Source: Sebastes aleutianus (taxonomy: Eukaryota > Chordata > Actinopteri > Perciformes > Sebastidae). Taken from it: DNA of 64,000 bases. A program made the position numbers and the translations under genes. Below the pieces are notes generated by a model. That model did not search any database. It was not told the DNA's origin and saw only the letters and a list, made by a program, of their open reading frames with translations. Below, in pieces: positions 54,301 through 58,657 of this stretch; position 1 is the first letter of the stretch; each line of letters begins with the position of its first letter. Location: NCBI GenBank assembly GCA_916700875.1, contig CAKAKS010000067.1:9203591-9267590 (forward strand), in the 5' to 3' direction.

Positions 54301-55562
54301 ATCTTGTAGTGTACTGTTTAGCTGTAAAATTAGAAAGTTTGTGACCCAGCAGCCATGTTGAGATCAGTTGAGGAAATACCAAGCACCGCCTACACAGCTA
54401 ATAGGAACGCTCTCTATGAAATGACCAGGGATTGGCCAAAGTCTCCCGTCATTGGCTTAAAACAGAGCCTTGACGAGGTGCAGAAGTCTAGTTTTCTCTC
54501 AGAACACTTGAATTACAATATGCTGAAAGGTTATTATGGAACTTTTGCCAAATGATGCCAAAAACATTCTGCCTACTGAAACTTTAAGTCTTATGGGAAC
54601 GTAATTTTGTGGGAGACTGGCCTCCGGGAGTTGCGACCACACACTTTACGGCCGCACTGATGTGTGTTCTGTTGTCACCATACCAACTAACAACAATTGC
54701 CATTTTCTTTTGTACTAGTCAAATTACCACAGCAAACACTTTAATGACCCTATTACTCCTATTTTATATCTATAGTTGGAACTCTAGAGAAGACTGTAGA
54801 ACTGTCTTCTCTTTAAAGTTTACAAGATCAAATAGTAGTCCATATAAGCCGTAATCAATATTTATTACTCTCTAACACTAAGTTGTTTGCATGCAGCTGT
54901 ATAGTATATTCAAATTATAGTCAGATGTATAGCCTAATCAGAAAAATGTCTCATGTGAACACCTAAATCATCAGACTGAACCGGCCAGTCGGAGATGAAT
55001 TTCATTTGGTGCAAAAACCCTAACAGATAAAAATTTGTCATGTACATGCTGTCAAATTAGTTGTATTTTTGGAATATTTATAATAGTTGTGCGCACAGCT
55101 TGCCTACTTGAGCCAAGTAATAATTTACTAAGTTCAAGGATACTCTTGGATGTCATGTAAGAGGAGCATATTCTGATCGTGTGTTGTATTTTGGGGTCAA
55201 CATTTTTAGGTCTGATAAGTTTTTCTTCACTGGCGTGAATACCCTATTTAACAAGTGAGTTCTTCCTATTCAGAAAATAATATTCTTTTATGGAAAAAAT
55301 TATCTTTGTTCTGTGCAGAATACTGCTGCTTGTACAAAACAGCCAGTGTCAAATGTGAAGACTATTGCAGTGATATATTCTCTGTATGGGGATAGAATCA
55401 TCATTTCTCCTCTTCACGAGCTGGTGTCACCGTCCTTACCTGAGGGCAGCCACGGATCGGATGAAGGCTTCTCTCTGGTATTGGTCTGCTCCCAGTCAAG
55501 GTCATCGTCTCTGCCTTGGCTGTACCCACACGCTGCCAGCGGCTTCTCAAAGTTACAATCGC
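1028..55562 (-). CDS. ptprm: Receptor-type tyrosine phosphatase mu (PTPRM) gene, partial: exons 2-9 of the ectodomain
   Basis: Span of eight spliced coding exons (55440-55562, 38293-38567, 33934-34012, 31991-32106, 29234-29408, 21362-21655, 2878-3186, 1028-1137). Joined, they give 1481 nt with no stop. RPTP-mu is a single-pass membrane protein whose MAM-Ig-FN3 ectodomain mediates homophilic cell-cell adhesion, with two cytoplasmic phosphatase domains downstream. Domain order here is MAM, Ig, FN3, FN3 and the start of a third FN3. All four MAM cysteines and both Ig cysteines are present. Assignment to mu rather than kappa, T or U rests on recalled motifs such as KIGHLDPDTEYEI in FN3-1, where the paralogs have KLWHLDPD, and CGYSQ plus SDPW in the MAM start. 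The signal-peptide exon and everything after early FN3-3 are missing from the window. Whether this is the a or b teleost duplicate cannot be told. The family is very clear; the mu assignment is strong. Confidence 0.93.
1138..2877 (-). other. ptprm intron 8 (1740 bp)
   Basis: This is the short intron between the two FN3-encoding exons. It starts with gtaagt after exon 8 and ends with cccacag before exon 9. The segment about 2455-2640 is clearly more GC-rich than its surroundings and partly open in several frames, but I recognise no domain in it. The rest is unremarkable AT-rich sequence. Confidence 0.8.
2878..3186 (-). CDS. ptprm: ptprm exon 8: second fibronectin type III domain
   Basis: This 309-nt exon has phase 1 at both ends and encodes the second FN3 module. 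The acceptor has a long pyrimidine tract ending tccaccctgccag, and the donor is GGATG followed by gtaagt. The translation starts (E)PMHGPQRLEVVDIQSKQVT, continues VRWEPLGYNVTRCYSYNLTV, and ends ELEVQTDED. WEPxGYxVTRCxSYNLTV and NPEGxKES are signature motifs of type IIB RPTPs in FN3-2. Potential N-glycosylation sites are NVT, NLT (twice) and NLS. The basic stretch SRVAGKEETREEVCYD lies in a loop that is variable between paralogs. An open reading frame in another register overlaps it but is a shadow. The upstream intron 7 is the largest in the window at 18.2 kb. Confidence 0.96.
3595..3985. repeat. Polypyrimidine (CT-rich) low-complexity tract
   Basis: The plus strand is dominated by C and T with many tctctc and ttttctc runs, densest at 3771-3981. 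It therefore reads as a purine-rich tract in the ptprm transcript. Reading frames through it are rich in Ser, Leu, Phe and Pro and are compositional artefacts. Confidence 0.8.
4565..4948 (-). mobile_element. hAT-like element end with a GC-rich internal block
   Basis: On the minus strand, sequence beginning tagggctgtgcaattaatc (right boundary near 4948) looks like the terminus of a common teleost hAT-type element, followed by an AT-rich part to about 4808. It then runs into a sharply GC-rich block (about 4565-4805) that is open in several frames but matches no protein I know. I could not find the opposite terminus, so the left boundary is approximate and the element is probably truncated. Confidence 0.5.
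5474..6526 (-). mobile_element. TTAA-flanked DNA transposon, non-autonomous, about 1.05 kb
   Basis: The element is bounded by TTAA at 5470-5473 and 6527-6530. Its termini are inverted: aggaacagtgtatagcattt on the left and, in reverse complement on the right, aggtgcactgtataggattt. The right 300 bp is the reverse complement of the copies at 11169-11463 and 30747-31724, sharing cttctcccgtgtgccaagcg and gagaa(c/g)tacggtggcc. It is longer than the other copies because of extra internal sequence on its left side. TTAA target duplication is typical of piggyBac-like elements. No transposase remains. Confidence 0.8.
6982..6998. repeat. A homopolymer (17 A)
   Basis: Run of 17 A followed by gagagag. 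It is intronic, with no retrotransposed body recognised next to it. Confidence 0.9.
9085..9130. repeat. GGA/GAG trinucleotide microsatellite
   Basis: About 46 bp of nearly perfect gga repeat with one interruption (gaagga). Glutamate-rich and serine-rich frames across it are artefacts. Confidence 0.95.
9881..9902. repeat. (CA)11 microsatellite
   Basis: Perfect CA dinucleotide repeat, 22 bp. Confidence 0.95.
10823..11611. mobile_element. hAT-like element containing a nested TTAA element
   Basis: Left end is tagggatgcaccgatacc, and the right end in reverse complement is tagggatgcacaatcc, giving an 11-bp perfect terminal inverted repeat plus internal ataccgatac motifs at both ends. The flanking 8-mers gtttgaaa (10815-10822) and gtttaaac (11612-11619) agree at 6 of 8 positions, as expected for an aged hAT 8-bp target duplication. 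A second element (11169-11463) is inserted inside it. There is no coding remnant. Confidence 0.7.
11169..11463 (+). mobile_element. TTAA-flanked miniature element, 295 bp
   Basis: It is bounded by TTAA at 11165-11168 and 11464-11467. It starts aggcccagcatgtaggattt and ends acacactgttcct. It is in the same family as 5474-6526 (opposite orientation) and 30747-31724 (same orientation), sharing cttctcccgtgtgcca, ttctgggctactgtag and aaacggctcattcta. This short copy looks like the basic form, without the large internal insertions of the other two. Confidence 0.8.
15458..16029 (+). mobile_element. Inserted repeat carrying a long GA microsatellite
   Basis: It begins ttcaattcaatccaattt, passes through ggccaggaaaaactccc and ggcggccatctgcctcgacc (motifs of a widespread teleost repeat of unsure class), then a 262-bp GA-rich tract, and ends ctgtaagaactaatacgc. 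The TTTA at both junctions fits a target duplication. The class (LINE fragment, SINE or other) is not resolved. Confidence 0.6.
15705..15966. repeat. (GA)n microsatellite, 262 bp, interrupted
   Basis: Long GA dinucleotide tract with periodic ggga and aagg interruptions; an approximately 60-70 bp higher-order spacing of gggaaagaggga can be seen (near 15781, 15846, 15929). Arg-Glu and Ser-Leu repeat frames across it are artefacts. Confidence 0.97.
21362..21655 (-). CDS. ptprm: ptprm exon 7: first fibronectin type III domain
   Basis: This 294-nt exon has phase 1 at both ends and holds one complete FN3 module. The acceptor is tttgtttccatag and the donor is GTGCTG followed by gtgagg. The translation begins PPVPIAPPQLTAVGATYLWI, continues QLNANSINGDGPIIDREVEY, later KIGHLDPDTEYEISVLLTRP, and ends PGPPLRARTRCA. 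The TEYEISVLL segment is the FN3 tyrosine corner. KIGHLDPD and NSINGDGPI are the strongest evidence in the window for PTPRM over PTPRK, PTPRT or PTPRU as I recall those proteins. This is one of the longest clean open segments, and its GC content stands out sharply from the AT-rich introns around it. Confidence 0.97.
22352..22437 (+). repeat. Repeat segment shared with 58252-58335
   Basis: The stretch from ctactcaggtagacattac through the gctgctatattaatc motif recurs at 58252-58335 with a few differences, in the same orientation. Here it is followed by tttagcacctttaa, which resembles the end of a TTAA-type element. The full element was not delimited. Confidence 0.6.
25694..26150 (+). mobile_element. 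hAT transposon, 457 bp, internally deleted, with transposase remnant
   Basis: Terminal inverted repeats of at least 13 bp (caggggtctccaa) and a perfect 8-bp target duplication TGTTAAAC at 25686-25693 and 26151-26158 identify a hAT superfamily insertion. Inside, two adjacent plus-strand frames read KELKTKLKRQQSLFTKLTKK (ending at a stop near 25943-25945) and VASILTKHKK (from about 25951). This resembles the region just after the BED zinc finger in Charlie-like hAT transposases, where LK..L..QQ..F.K....A..AS is followed by V...IAK..KP. A stop codon and a frame change between the two parts, plus loss of the catalytic region, make it non-coding. Confidence 0.85.
26271..27219. mobile_element. TTAA-flanked DNA transposon, 949 bp
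   Basis: It is bounded by TTAA at 26267-26270 and 27220-27223, with inverted termini aggggaac and gttcccct. It contains a fold-back sequence (26861-26979) and a gacttgg/ggactcgg-rich low-complexity patch near 27000-27120. It has no transposase remnant. The termini differ from those of the 5474-6526 family, so this is a second TTAA-type family. Confidence 0.75.
26861..26979. repeat. Fold-back sequence with perfect 38-bp arms
   Basis: 26861-26898 and 26942-26979 are exact reverse complements (ataatgtacagcgttatggt and onward). The 43-bp centre itself contains gggcgatgc and gcttcgccc, which can extend the stem imperfectly. It would form a very stable hairpin in either strand's RNA. It lies inside the TTAA-flanked element 26271-27219. 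Confidence 0.95.
27357..27388. repeat. (AC)16 microsatellite
   Basis: Perfect AC dinucleotide repeat of 32 bp. Confidence 0.95.
28774..28789. repeat. A-rich tract
   Basis: Sixteen A followed by gaaag and more A. No retrotransposon body was recognised beside it. Confidence 0.85.
29234..29408 (-). CDS. ptprm: ptprm exon 6: second half of the Ig-like domain
   Basis: This 175-nt exon enters in phase 0 and exits in phase 1. The acceptor is ggttccaaacag and the donor is AAAAC followed by gtgagt, an excellent 5' splice site. The translation starts GIGGREAPMKATKPWNNRRF, continues IGTFDVENTTKGDSGRYRCI, and ends GVGVSNYGELTIK. The D-x-G-x-Y-x-C motif (DSGRYRC) is the classic Ig F-strand signature and supplies the second disulfide cysteine. 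NTT is a possible N-glycosylation site. The last base (C) joins exon 7 (AG...) to give CAG, glutamine, at a position where my recollection of mammalian paralogs is glutamate. It is flanked by repeat-containing introns 5 and 6. Confidence 0.95.
30747..31724 (+). mobile_element. TTAA-flanked DNA transposon with an internal nested insertion
   Basis: It is bounded by TTAA at 30743-30746 and 31725-31728 (one extra A at the left junction). The left end aaggtacaatgtgtaggatt and right end tgctacacactgttcct belong to the family at 5474-6526 and 11169-11463. The left 180 bp and right 100 bp align with the short copy at 11169-11463; the segment 30928-31622 is absent from that copy and is a separate insertion. 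Confidence 0.8.
30928..31622. mobile_element. Nested DNA transposon inside the TTAA element
   Basis: It begins ggctcagacacactaaaacg and ends cggcttggtgtgtcagggcc; in reverse complement the right end is ggccctgacacaccaagccg, giving imperfect inverted ends. The empty-site sequence in the sister copy (ctcattctaaggtaa near 11351) supports insertion at a TAA or TTAA. Internally it has no clear coding remnant. The type (Harbinger-like with 3-bp target, or TTAA-type) is unresolved. Confidence 0.65.
31991..32106 (-). CDS. ptprm: ptprm exon 5: first half of the Ig-like domain
   Basis: This 116-nt exon enters in phase 1 and exits in phase 0. The acceptor is tttttttcccatag and the donor is CTTCAG followed by gtgaga. 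After the split Met codon the translation reads NTPHFLTIKGVEVNAGQTAS then FHCTVNGRKRDNFRLWLQ. The motifs TPHFL, VEVNAGQ and LWLQ are typical of the type IIB RPTP Ig domain. The cysteine in FHC is the B-strand half of the Ig disulfide; its partner is in exon 6. In RPTP-mu the Ig domain is required for homophilic binding together with MAM and FN3-1. Intron 4, only 1.8 kb, separates it from exon 4. Confidence 0.94.
32107..33933 (-). other. ptprm intron 4 (1.8 kb)
   Basis: Short intron between the MAM and Ig exons, gtaagt to cccatag. I see no repeat or coding feature in it. Confidence 0.8.
33934..34012 (-). CDS. ptprm: ptprm exon 4: C-terminal end of the MAM domain
   Basis: This 79-nt exon enters in phase 0 and exits in phase 1. 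The acceptor has a strong pyrimidine tract (ctcctctctcctcctcag) and the donor is a near-consensus gtaagt. It encodes IVFEAVTSGQRGLLAIKDVV followed by VQGHQC, then one base of a split codon. VIFE...SG..G.LAI..V.V..H.C is the standard close of the MAM domain, and the final Cys is the fourth conserved MAM cysteine, expected to pair within the domain. The split codon joins exon 5 as ATG (Met). The small size and the 0-1 phase match the equivalent exon in the family. Confidence 0.93.
34013..38292 (-). other. ptprm intron 3 (4.3 kb)
   Basis: It contains the Harbinger-like fragment near 34.5-34.9 kb and some repeat-like sequence to about 35.8 kb. 35.8-38.2 kb appears unique and includes a TAAT/ATTA-rich patch near 36.95-37.08 kb. 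Confidence 0.75.
34530..34920 (+). mobile_element. Decayed Harbinger-like element with a MADF/Myb-like ORF fragment
   Basis: An open frame at 34682-34906 (74 aa) contains KLIHFIHLSP, then NTEYRDEELKDRLWQVIAEQ and KIRLAKRIKKN. This has the shape of a MADF (Myb/SANT-like) DNA-binding domain: Lys-Leu-Ile start, Y-x-(N/D)-x-E-L, W-x-x-I-A-E. Vertebrate PIF/Harbinger transposons carry such a Myb-like accessory protein. The upstream accaagtccgtatttttcgt motif also looks transposon-derived. The fragment is short, ends early, and no transposase or termini were found. It could instead be a chance match. Confidence 0.45.
38293..38567 (-). CDS. ptprm: ptprm exon 3: central MAM domain
   Basis: This 275-nt exon enters in phase 1 and exits in phase 0. 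The acceptor reads ccatgttgcag and the donor is TACCAG followed by gtgagg. The translation starts GSAFMMMNTSGRFAGQKA, continues through LRENDTHCVTFHYYIGG, and ends VELAISTYWPNFYQ. ENDTHC and LAIST(Y/F)WPNFYQ are hallmark motifs of the type IIB RPTP MAM domain, and the exon carries the third MAM cysteine. Possible N-glycosylation sequons are NTS, NDT and NVS. The exon stays open upstream of the acceptor on the genomic strand, but the family boundary and the splice consensus fix the start. It lies between the largest internal transposon-rich intron (intron 2) and the 4.3-kb intron 3. Confidence 0.95.
38898..39650 (+). mobile_element. hAT-like repeat with attaatcg-rich ends
   Basis: It starts tagggctgtcaatggatt followed by several gattaatcg and aatcacgattaat motifs, and ends with gcgttaacgcgttattaac. 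This layout matches a very common teleost repeat in my memory. The right terminus is degraded, so the end is approximate and no target duplication could be scored. Confidence 0.6.
42714..43212. mobile_element. DNA transposon with inverted ends ggtgccttcaaat
   Basis: The left end ggtgccttcaaatgaaactc and the right end in reverse complement ggtgccttcaaatagggttg form a 13-bp perfect inverted repeat with further matches. The 499-bp body includes other loosely inverted matches (acttacaag, cagagctttc). Target duplication not found; family unknown. Confidence 0.65.
45195..45787. mobile_element. DNA transposon with inverted ends and a large internal palindrome
   Basis: The left end tagacatgttccgatacca and the right end in reverse complement tagagttgtaccgatacca match at 16 of 19 positions. 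Inside, 45494-45581 and 45603-45690 form a long inverted repeat. The ccgatacca motif recalls the element at 10823-11611. No clear target duplication is seen. Confidence 0.7.
45494..45690. repeat. Imperfect inverted repeat, arms about 88 bp
   Basis: The left arm (45494-45581) and right arm (45603-45690) are reverse complements over most of their length, including agagatgagaaagaag and ggttcactcgttagctact, with a 21-bp loop. It sits inside the element 45195-45787. Confidence 0.9.
46522..46599. repeat. Tandem duplication, 39-bp unit, two copies
   Basis: The unit aatccaaaataacagcctta ... gtttaatggtataa occurs at 46522-46560 and 46561-46599 with about four differences. Confidence 0.9.
50364..50652. 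mobile_element. hAT-like miniature element, 289 bp
   Basis: It begins tagggctgtcccgaatacc and ends ctaagcatttaggtcagcccta. The inverted repeat tagggctg is short, but the flanking 8-mers cagatgac (50356-50363) and cagattac (50653-50660) match at 7 of 8, as expected for a hAT target duplication. It includes a small GC-rich patch (gcggcgcggcgcgg). Non-coding. Confidence 0.75.
50824..51161. mobile_element. TTAA-flanked MITE with long terminal inverted repeats, 338 bp
   Basis: It is bounded by TTAA at 50820-50823 and 51162-51165. Left terminus agggatagttttggtgtttt, right terminus in reverse complement agggatagttggggtgtttt. Homology between the two arms continues for about 75 bp (ttgtatgagg, gtgtatta, acagtagat), so the element can fold back almost completely. 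It has no coding capacity. This is the cleanest MITE in the window. Confidence 0.88.
51290..51570 (+). repeat. Teleost interspersed repeat with a hairpin-forming 5' part
   Basis: A stretch containing ccaaatttgaagttcc, ggacggaaggacggacac and gggggatataataaa resembles a repeat I recall from several fish genomes. The near-palindromic end tatacccccgac ... gggggatata supports an element boundary near 51570. The left limit is uncertain. The hairpin at 51353-51399 lies in its 5' part. Confidence 0.5.
51353..51399. repeat. Short hairpin, 22-bp arms and 3-nt loop
   Basis: aagtccagggtgcccaacat (from 51353) and its partner 51378-51399 are reverse complements with one mismatch, separated by caa. The loop is too tight for a typical pre-miRNA. 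Confidence 0.9.
51689..52069. mobile_element. DNA transposon with inverted ends ggcctttacacac
   Basis: The left end ggcctttacacaccggggg and right end in reverse complement ggcctttacacacgggggg give an inverted repeat of about 20 bp with one mismatch. Length 381 bp, AT-rich inside, non-coding. TTAA occurs close to both ends but not at identical offsets. Confidence 0.75.
53931..53959. repeat. (GTTTT)n microsatellite
   Basis: Six near-perfect copies of gttttg-type pentanucleotide. Confidence 0.9.
54052..54583. mobile_element. TTAA-flanked DNA transposon, 532 bp
   Basis: It is bounded by TTAA at 54048-54051 and 54584-54587. Left terminus agctgcagtgggtagaa, right terminus in reverse complement agtttcagtaggcagaa, an imperfect 17-bp inverted repeat. 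The interior (tcctgacagtagtgcatgag, tgtgtcctccggtgcttct) looks like a common fish repeat as I recall. Non-coding. Confidence 0.8.
55440..55562 (-). CDS. ptprm: ptprm exon 2: N-terminal part of the MAM domain
   Basis: This 123-nt exon has phase 1 at both ends. The acceptor reads ttttgtcacag and the donor is CTCAG followed by gtaagg. It encodes the first part of the MAM domain, which in type IIB phosphatases supports homodimer formation and adhesion. The translation begins with a split glycine, then DCNFEKPLAACGYSQ and, further on, DLDWEQTNT and SSDPWLPSG. It carries the first two conserved MAM cysteines. The DxWEQ and SDPW motifs fit PTPRM better than PTPRK or PTPRU as I recall them. The upstream exon should supply the signal peptide and the first G of the split codon; I did not find it in 55563-64000. 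The exon is isolated by a 16.9-kb intron downstream and at least 8.4 kb upstream. Confidence 0.93.
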
Positions 55563-57128
55563 CTGTGACAAAAGGAAGAAATTTATATGGTTATACAGTT
55601 TTTTCCATTAACTTGCTGTTCAAATGAATGAATACATAAATTAAATTCTCCTCTTTTTTTTTTTATCACTCAGCGGTATTCATAATGCAATATGCCAGAC
55701 AATGAGATGCATTTAAGTGAGACAGAGTGAAGGATTACTGTAGTAGGCGAGGCACAACATACATTACCATCATTAGCAACACGGCAGTCCAATTTCACAA
55801 TGACAAGTATGAAGTGTCCAAACTCCATCATCGTTAGGCATTATGTTCCAAAACTGCACCACCATCAGGGATAAATTGATTTATTTTCCTTGCCGGCCAC
55901 AGAACTTTGCTGTTCATGCGCCCTTACTCCACAGAGCCACTCTAATCCTTTTTACAAGCTGCTTGCAAAATGACAGCAAGCAACCATTAGGGCCAGACTT
56001 CAACCAGGCTTGGCGTGTGATCGATTAATACAAATACTCCTTTATTCCTAGCACCTTAAAGGCCACACAGAGAATGTGAGAGTTGAGCTTTTTTCCCCCC
56101 CAAAGTGCTTTTCAATCCACTCATAAATCTACAAAAAAAGGCATGTCAGAACAATATGTGGCTGGAAAGGAGTTCATACTGAGTGAAAAAATATGAAACA
56201 TAAAGGTGGTTTTTACACAGTGGGAGGTTGTTTTCAGAGCAGGCGGGTAACTTCGAGAAGAATCGGACAAAATGATATTAAGCTGCGTCAGATACATGAT
56301 TACATCGGTTCTCTGTTGATAACAGATGCACTGTATATTATCCTGCTTCCTGCCAAAAATCCAAATCTGAAAAGGTTTGCTTGCACATTGCTAATAAGTT
56401 TCTAAACACAGATGACATACAAATTGCATTGCCTCTGGGAATGTCCTTTGAGCCAGAATCCATGCCAGGCCAAAACCAATATCTCATCTCTTACAAGCTC
56501 CCTCTGACATTCTGCTGCATAAAGGCTACGAGCTGGGGTTTTTGTTTTCCCATTTATCTCTCTGCTGACATTTACAGTACACGTGCAAATGAGTGGCCAA
56601 ACGAGGAGAACACAGGATAATTAATATCCAGCTCCATAGGGCAGCTGCTAATGATATATTTGCTGCTTTGTCTGTTTTTTGAGGGGGTGGGAAAAGGAAG
56701 TGATTGCCAAAGTACTACAGGTAAAAGGTTGAAGGATTGTTGAGAGCTTTTCCAGAAATACACTACCTCCTACAGCTAACACATCACCAAAGCAACTTGT
56801 TAGGGCGAGCAGCTAGTTAACTGTACCTGTGTGTTAGCTAGGCTTCCTGCTGTGTGGAACACCACAGAGAAGAAGATAACAAGTGACAGTGAACAAAGCA
56901 AGAAAGACAGTTAGCTAGCACATCAAACCACAATGAAAGACTTACCTGTAGGGAGTTTTGATTTGGAGTGTGTCTACTCTGTCTAGTAGTAATTTGGCTT
57001 TAACTGAACCTTTATACCTCAACAATGAATTTTCTATTTAGCTAACTTTCTTAACTTTTGTTTGTTGAAGTTGCTCTCAGCTAGATATACTTTGAAAAAC
57101 GTTTGAAAGCTAATTAGCACACAAAACG

Positions 57129-57647
57129 AGTGTGTTCCAATACACGTACTTCCAGAAGTACACTTCAATGTGGTGCACTGTGTGTACTCTGTGCTCACTT
57201 GAGTAGTGCGTATATTTCAGCGGGGTAGGGTCGTCTCAAATCGAATACTCTGCGGCGCACTGACCGGAAATGACGCAACATTTCACCGCGGCTCGCTACC
57301 CGCGAAAATATCTTCTGAAAAAAAATGAAAGCAGAGTGGAAATTACGTTTCCAACGTCGTCGCCTACGCCTACGATGTGTCCTCCTGTTGGCTGAAAATG
57401 CACCGGTATGTTTACGTATTGTATTGTTTTATTCTGTTATCTACATATGTTTGAATAGTGGTCGTGGCTCCGCCCCTTCCGCCACGTGTCCAGTGTCCAG
57501 CGTCCCACACTCAACGATCTGACCGTTTTGAGTACAACACCCGGGTACTTTGAGTGCACTGCATTTTGCCGTACTTCCCAGTGTGAACGCACTTATGCAC
57601 TCAAAGTAGTAAGTGTAAGTACAGAAGTACGCGGATTGGAACACACT
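57129..57647. mobile_element. DNA transposon with inverted ends agtgtgttccaat
   Basis: The left end agtgtgttccaat, continuing to acgtacttcc, and the right end in reverse complement agtgtgttccaat, continuing to gcgtacttct, are a 13-bp perfect inverted repeat with further homology. Length 519 bp. The interior is locally CpG-rich (57230-57300) but non-coding. Family unknown. Confidence 0.8.
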
Positions 57648-58343
57648 GCAGGTGTTTGTCGCAGTAGAAAAAGCACAGGTGTAGGTGATTAAATTAACGA
57701 CGGCAACAAACGTTGTGGGTCGCGATGGCGTGACGGTGTTATGTTGAAGTATGTTCCCCCCGTCGAATAGTGTTTCCCTACTGTTAAAATGCTACCACCC
57801 GCCTCCATAGTTGGGTTATTGATAATGGTTGGTTCATGTCAGGTAGGGGAACACATATCGACGGGGAACAGTACTTGATAGCTAGCCAGTGGGGCAAAAC
57901 CGGGCACAACAGAGAGACTGGCATGCACTAAAATGCAGCACGGCTGGTGTTACACCAAAATCTGTGACCACAGAAATCTGTGACCACAGAGAGTCAACAA
58001 CTCATGAGGTCACCATTTCTGAGGGCTGCCCTCAGAAAATATGACCCCACTGTATCTATCTTTTTTCTTTTCTTTTAGAGTTTTGTGAATATATCTTTAC
58101 AGTAAAAATATTAAAATGTGTTTTTATATGTTTTATATTTAGTTTTGTGTGATTTCTTGTCATGTATTGACATATATTGTTTGGTGTTTGCCTCATTTAT
58201 TACACAGGTACAGTGGGGTCACATTTTCTGACAACTCGTGTTGCTGGCTCTCTGCTCAGGTAGACATTACTCCTCTATGTCTTTACATAGCAAATCGTTT
58301 TATTTGCTGCTAGGCTATATTAATCCTCTGAATAACTTATTTC

Positions 58344-58657
58344 GGGGGGTCAGTAGCTCAGTCATTAGGGACTTGGCTTGGAAACTGGAGGGTCGCTGGT
58401 TCAAGTCCCCGCTTGGACCAAGTACTGAGTGTGCTAGTTTGCCTCTTGAGCAAGGCACCAAACCCCCAACTGCTCGGGGCGCCTGTCAGGGGCAGACCCC
58501 TTGCTCTGACATCTCATCATTAATGCATGTAGGTCCTGTTTGTGCATGTGTGTGTATTTCGGGCCTGTGTGTACTATGTAATATGTAAAATATAACAGAG
58601 TGAAAAAATTGAATTTCCCCTCGGGGATTAATAAAGTGCCTTTCTTCTTCTTCTTTT
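58344..58657 (+). mobile_element. tRNA-derived SINE
   Basis: The 5' part has a box A-like tagctcagtcattaggg (58354 on) and a box B ggttcaagtcc (58398-58408), the internal RNA polymerase III promoter of tRNA genes, followed by an unrelated body. The 3' tail has gaatttcccctcggggatta, a stem-loop tail I recall from several teleost SINE/LINE pairs, then ataaag and a short tct repeat. The tRNA-like part cannot fold as a normal tRNA with a CCA-ready acceptor, so it is not a functional tRNA gene. Confidence 0.8.

Larger units (their letters stand above)
38568..55439 (-). other. ptprm intron 2 (16.9 kb)
   Basis: It is repeat-dense: elements at 38898-39650, 42714-43212, 45195-45787, 50364-50652, 50824-51161, 51290-51570, 51689-52069 and 54052-54583. 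About 39.9-40.15 kb and 42.05-42.58 kb also look like repeats without clear limits. 46.6-50.3 kb and 52.1-53.4 kb look largely unique with no recognisable exon. Confidence 0.75.

Noticed and set aside
57230..57310. CpG-rich stretch as a candidate ptprm exon 1 or promoter
   Set aside because: It lies inside a transposon with clear inverted ends (57129-57647), and no signal-peptide frame with a phase-1 donor is visible.
58354..58410. Possible functional tRNA gene from the box A and box B motifs
   Set aside because: The surrounding sequence does not give a normal cloverleaf, and the body and tail are those of a SINE.
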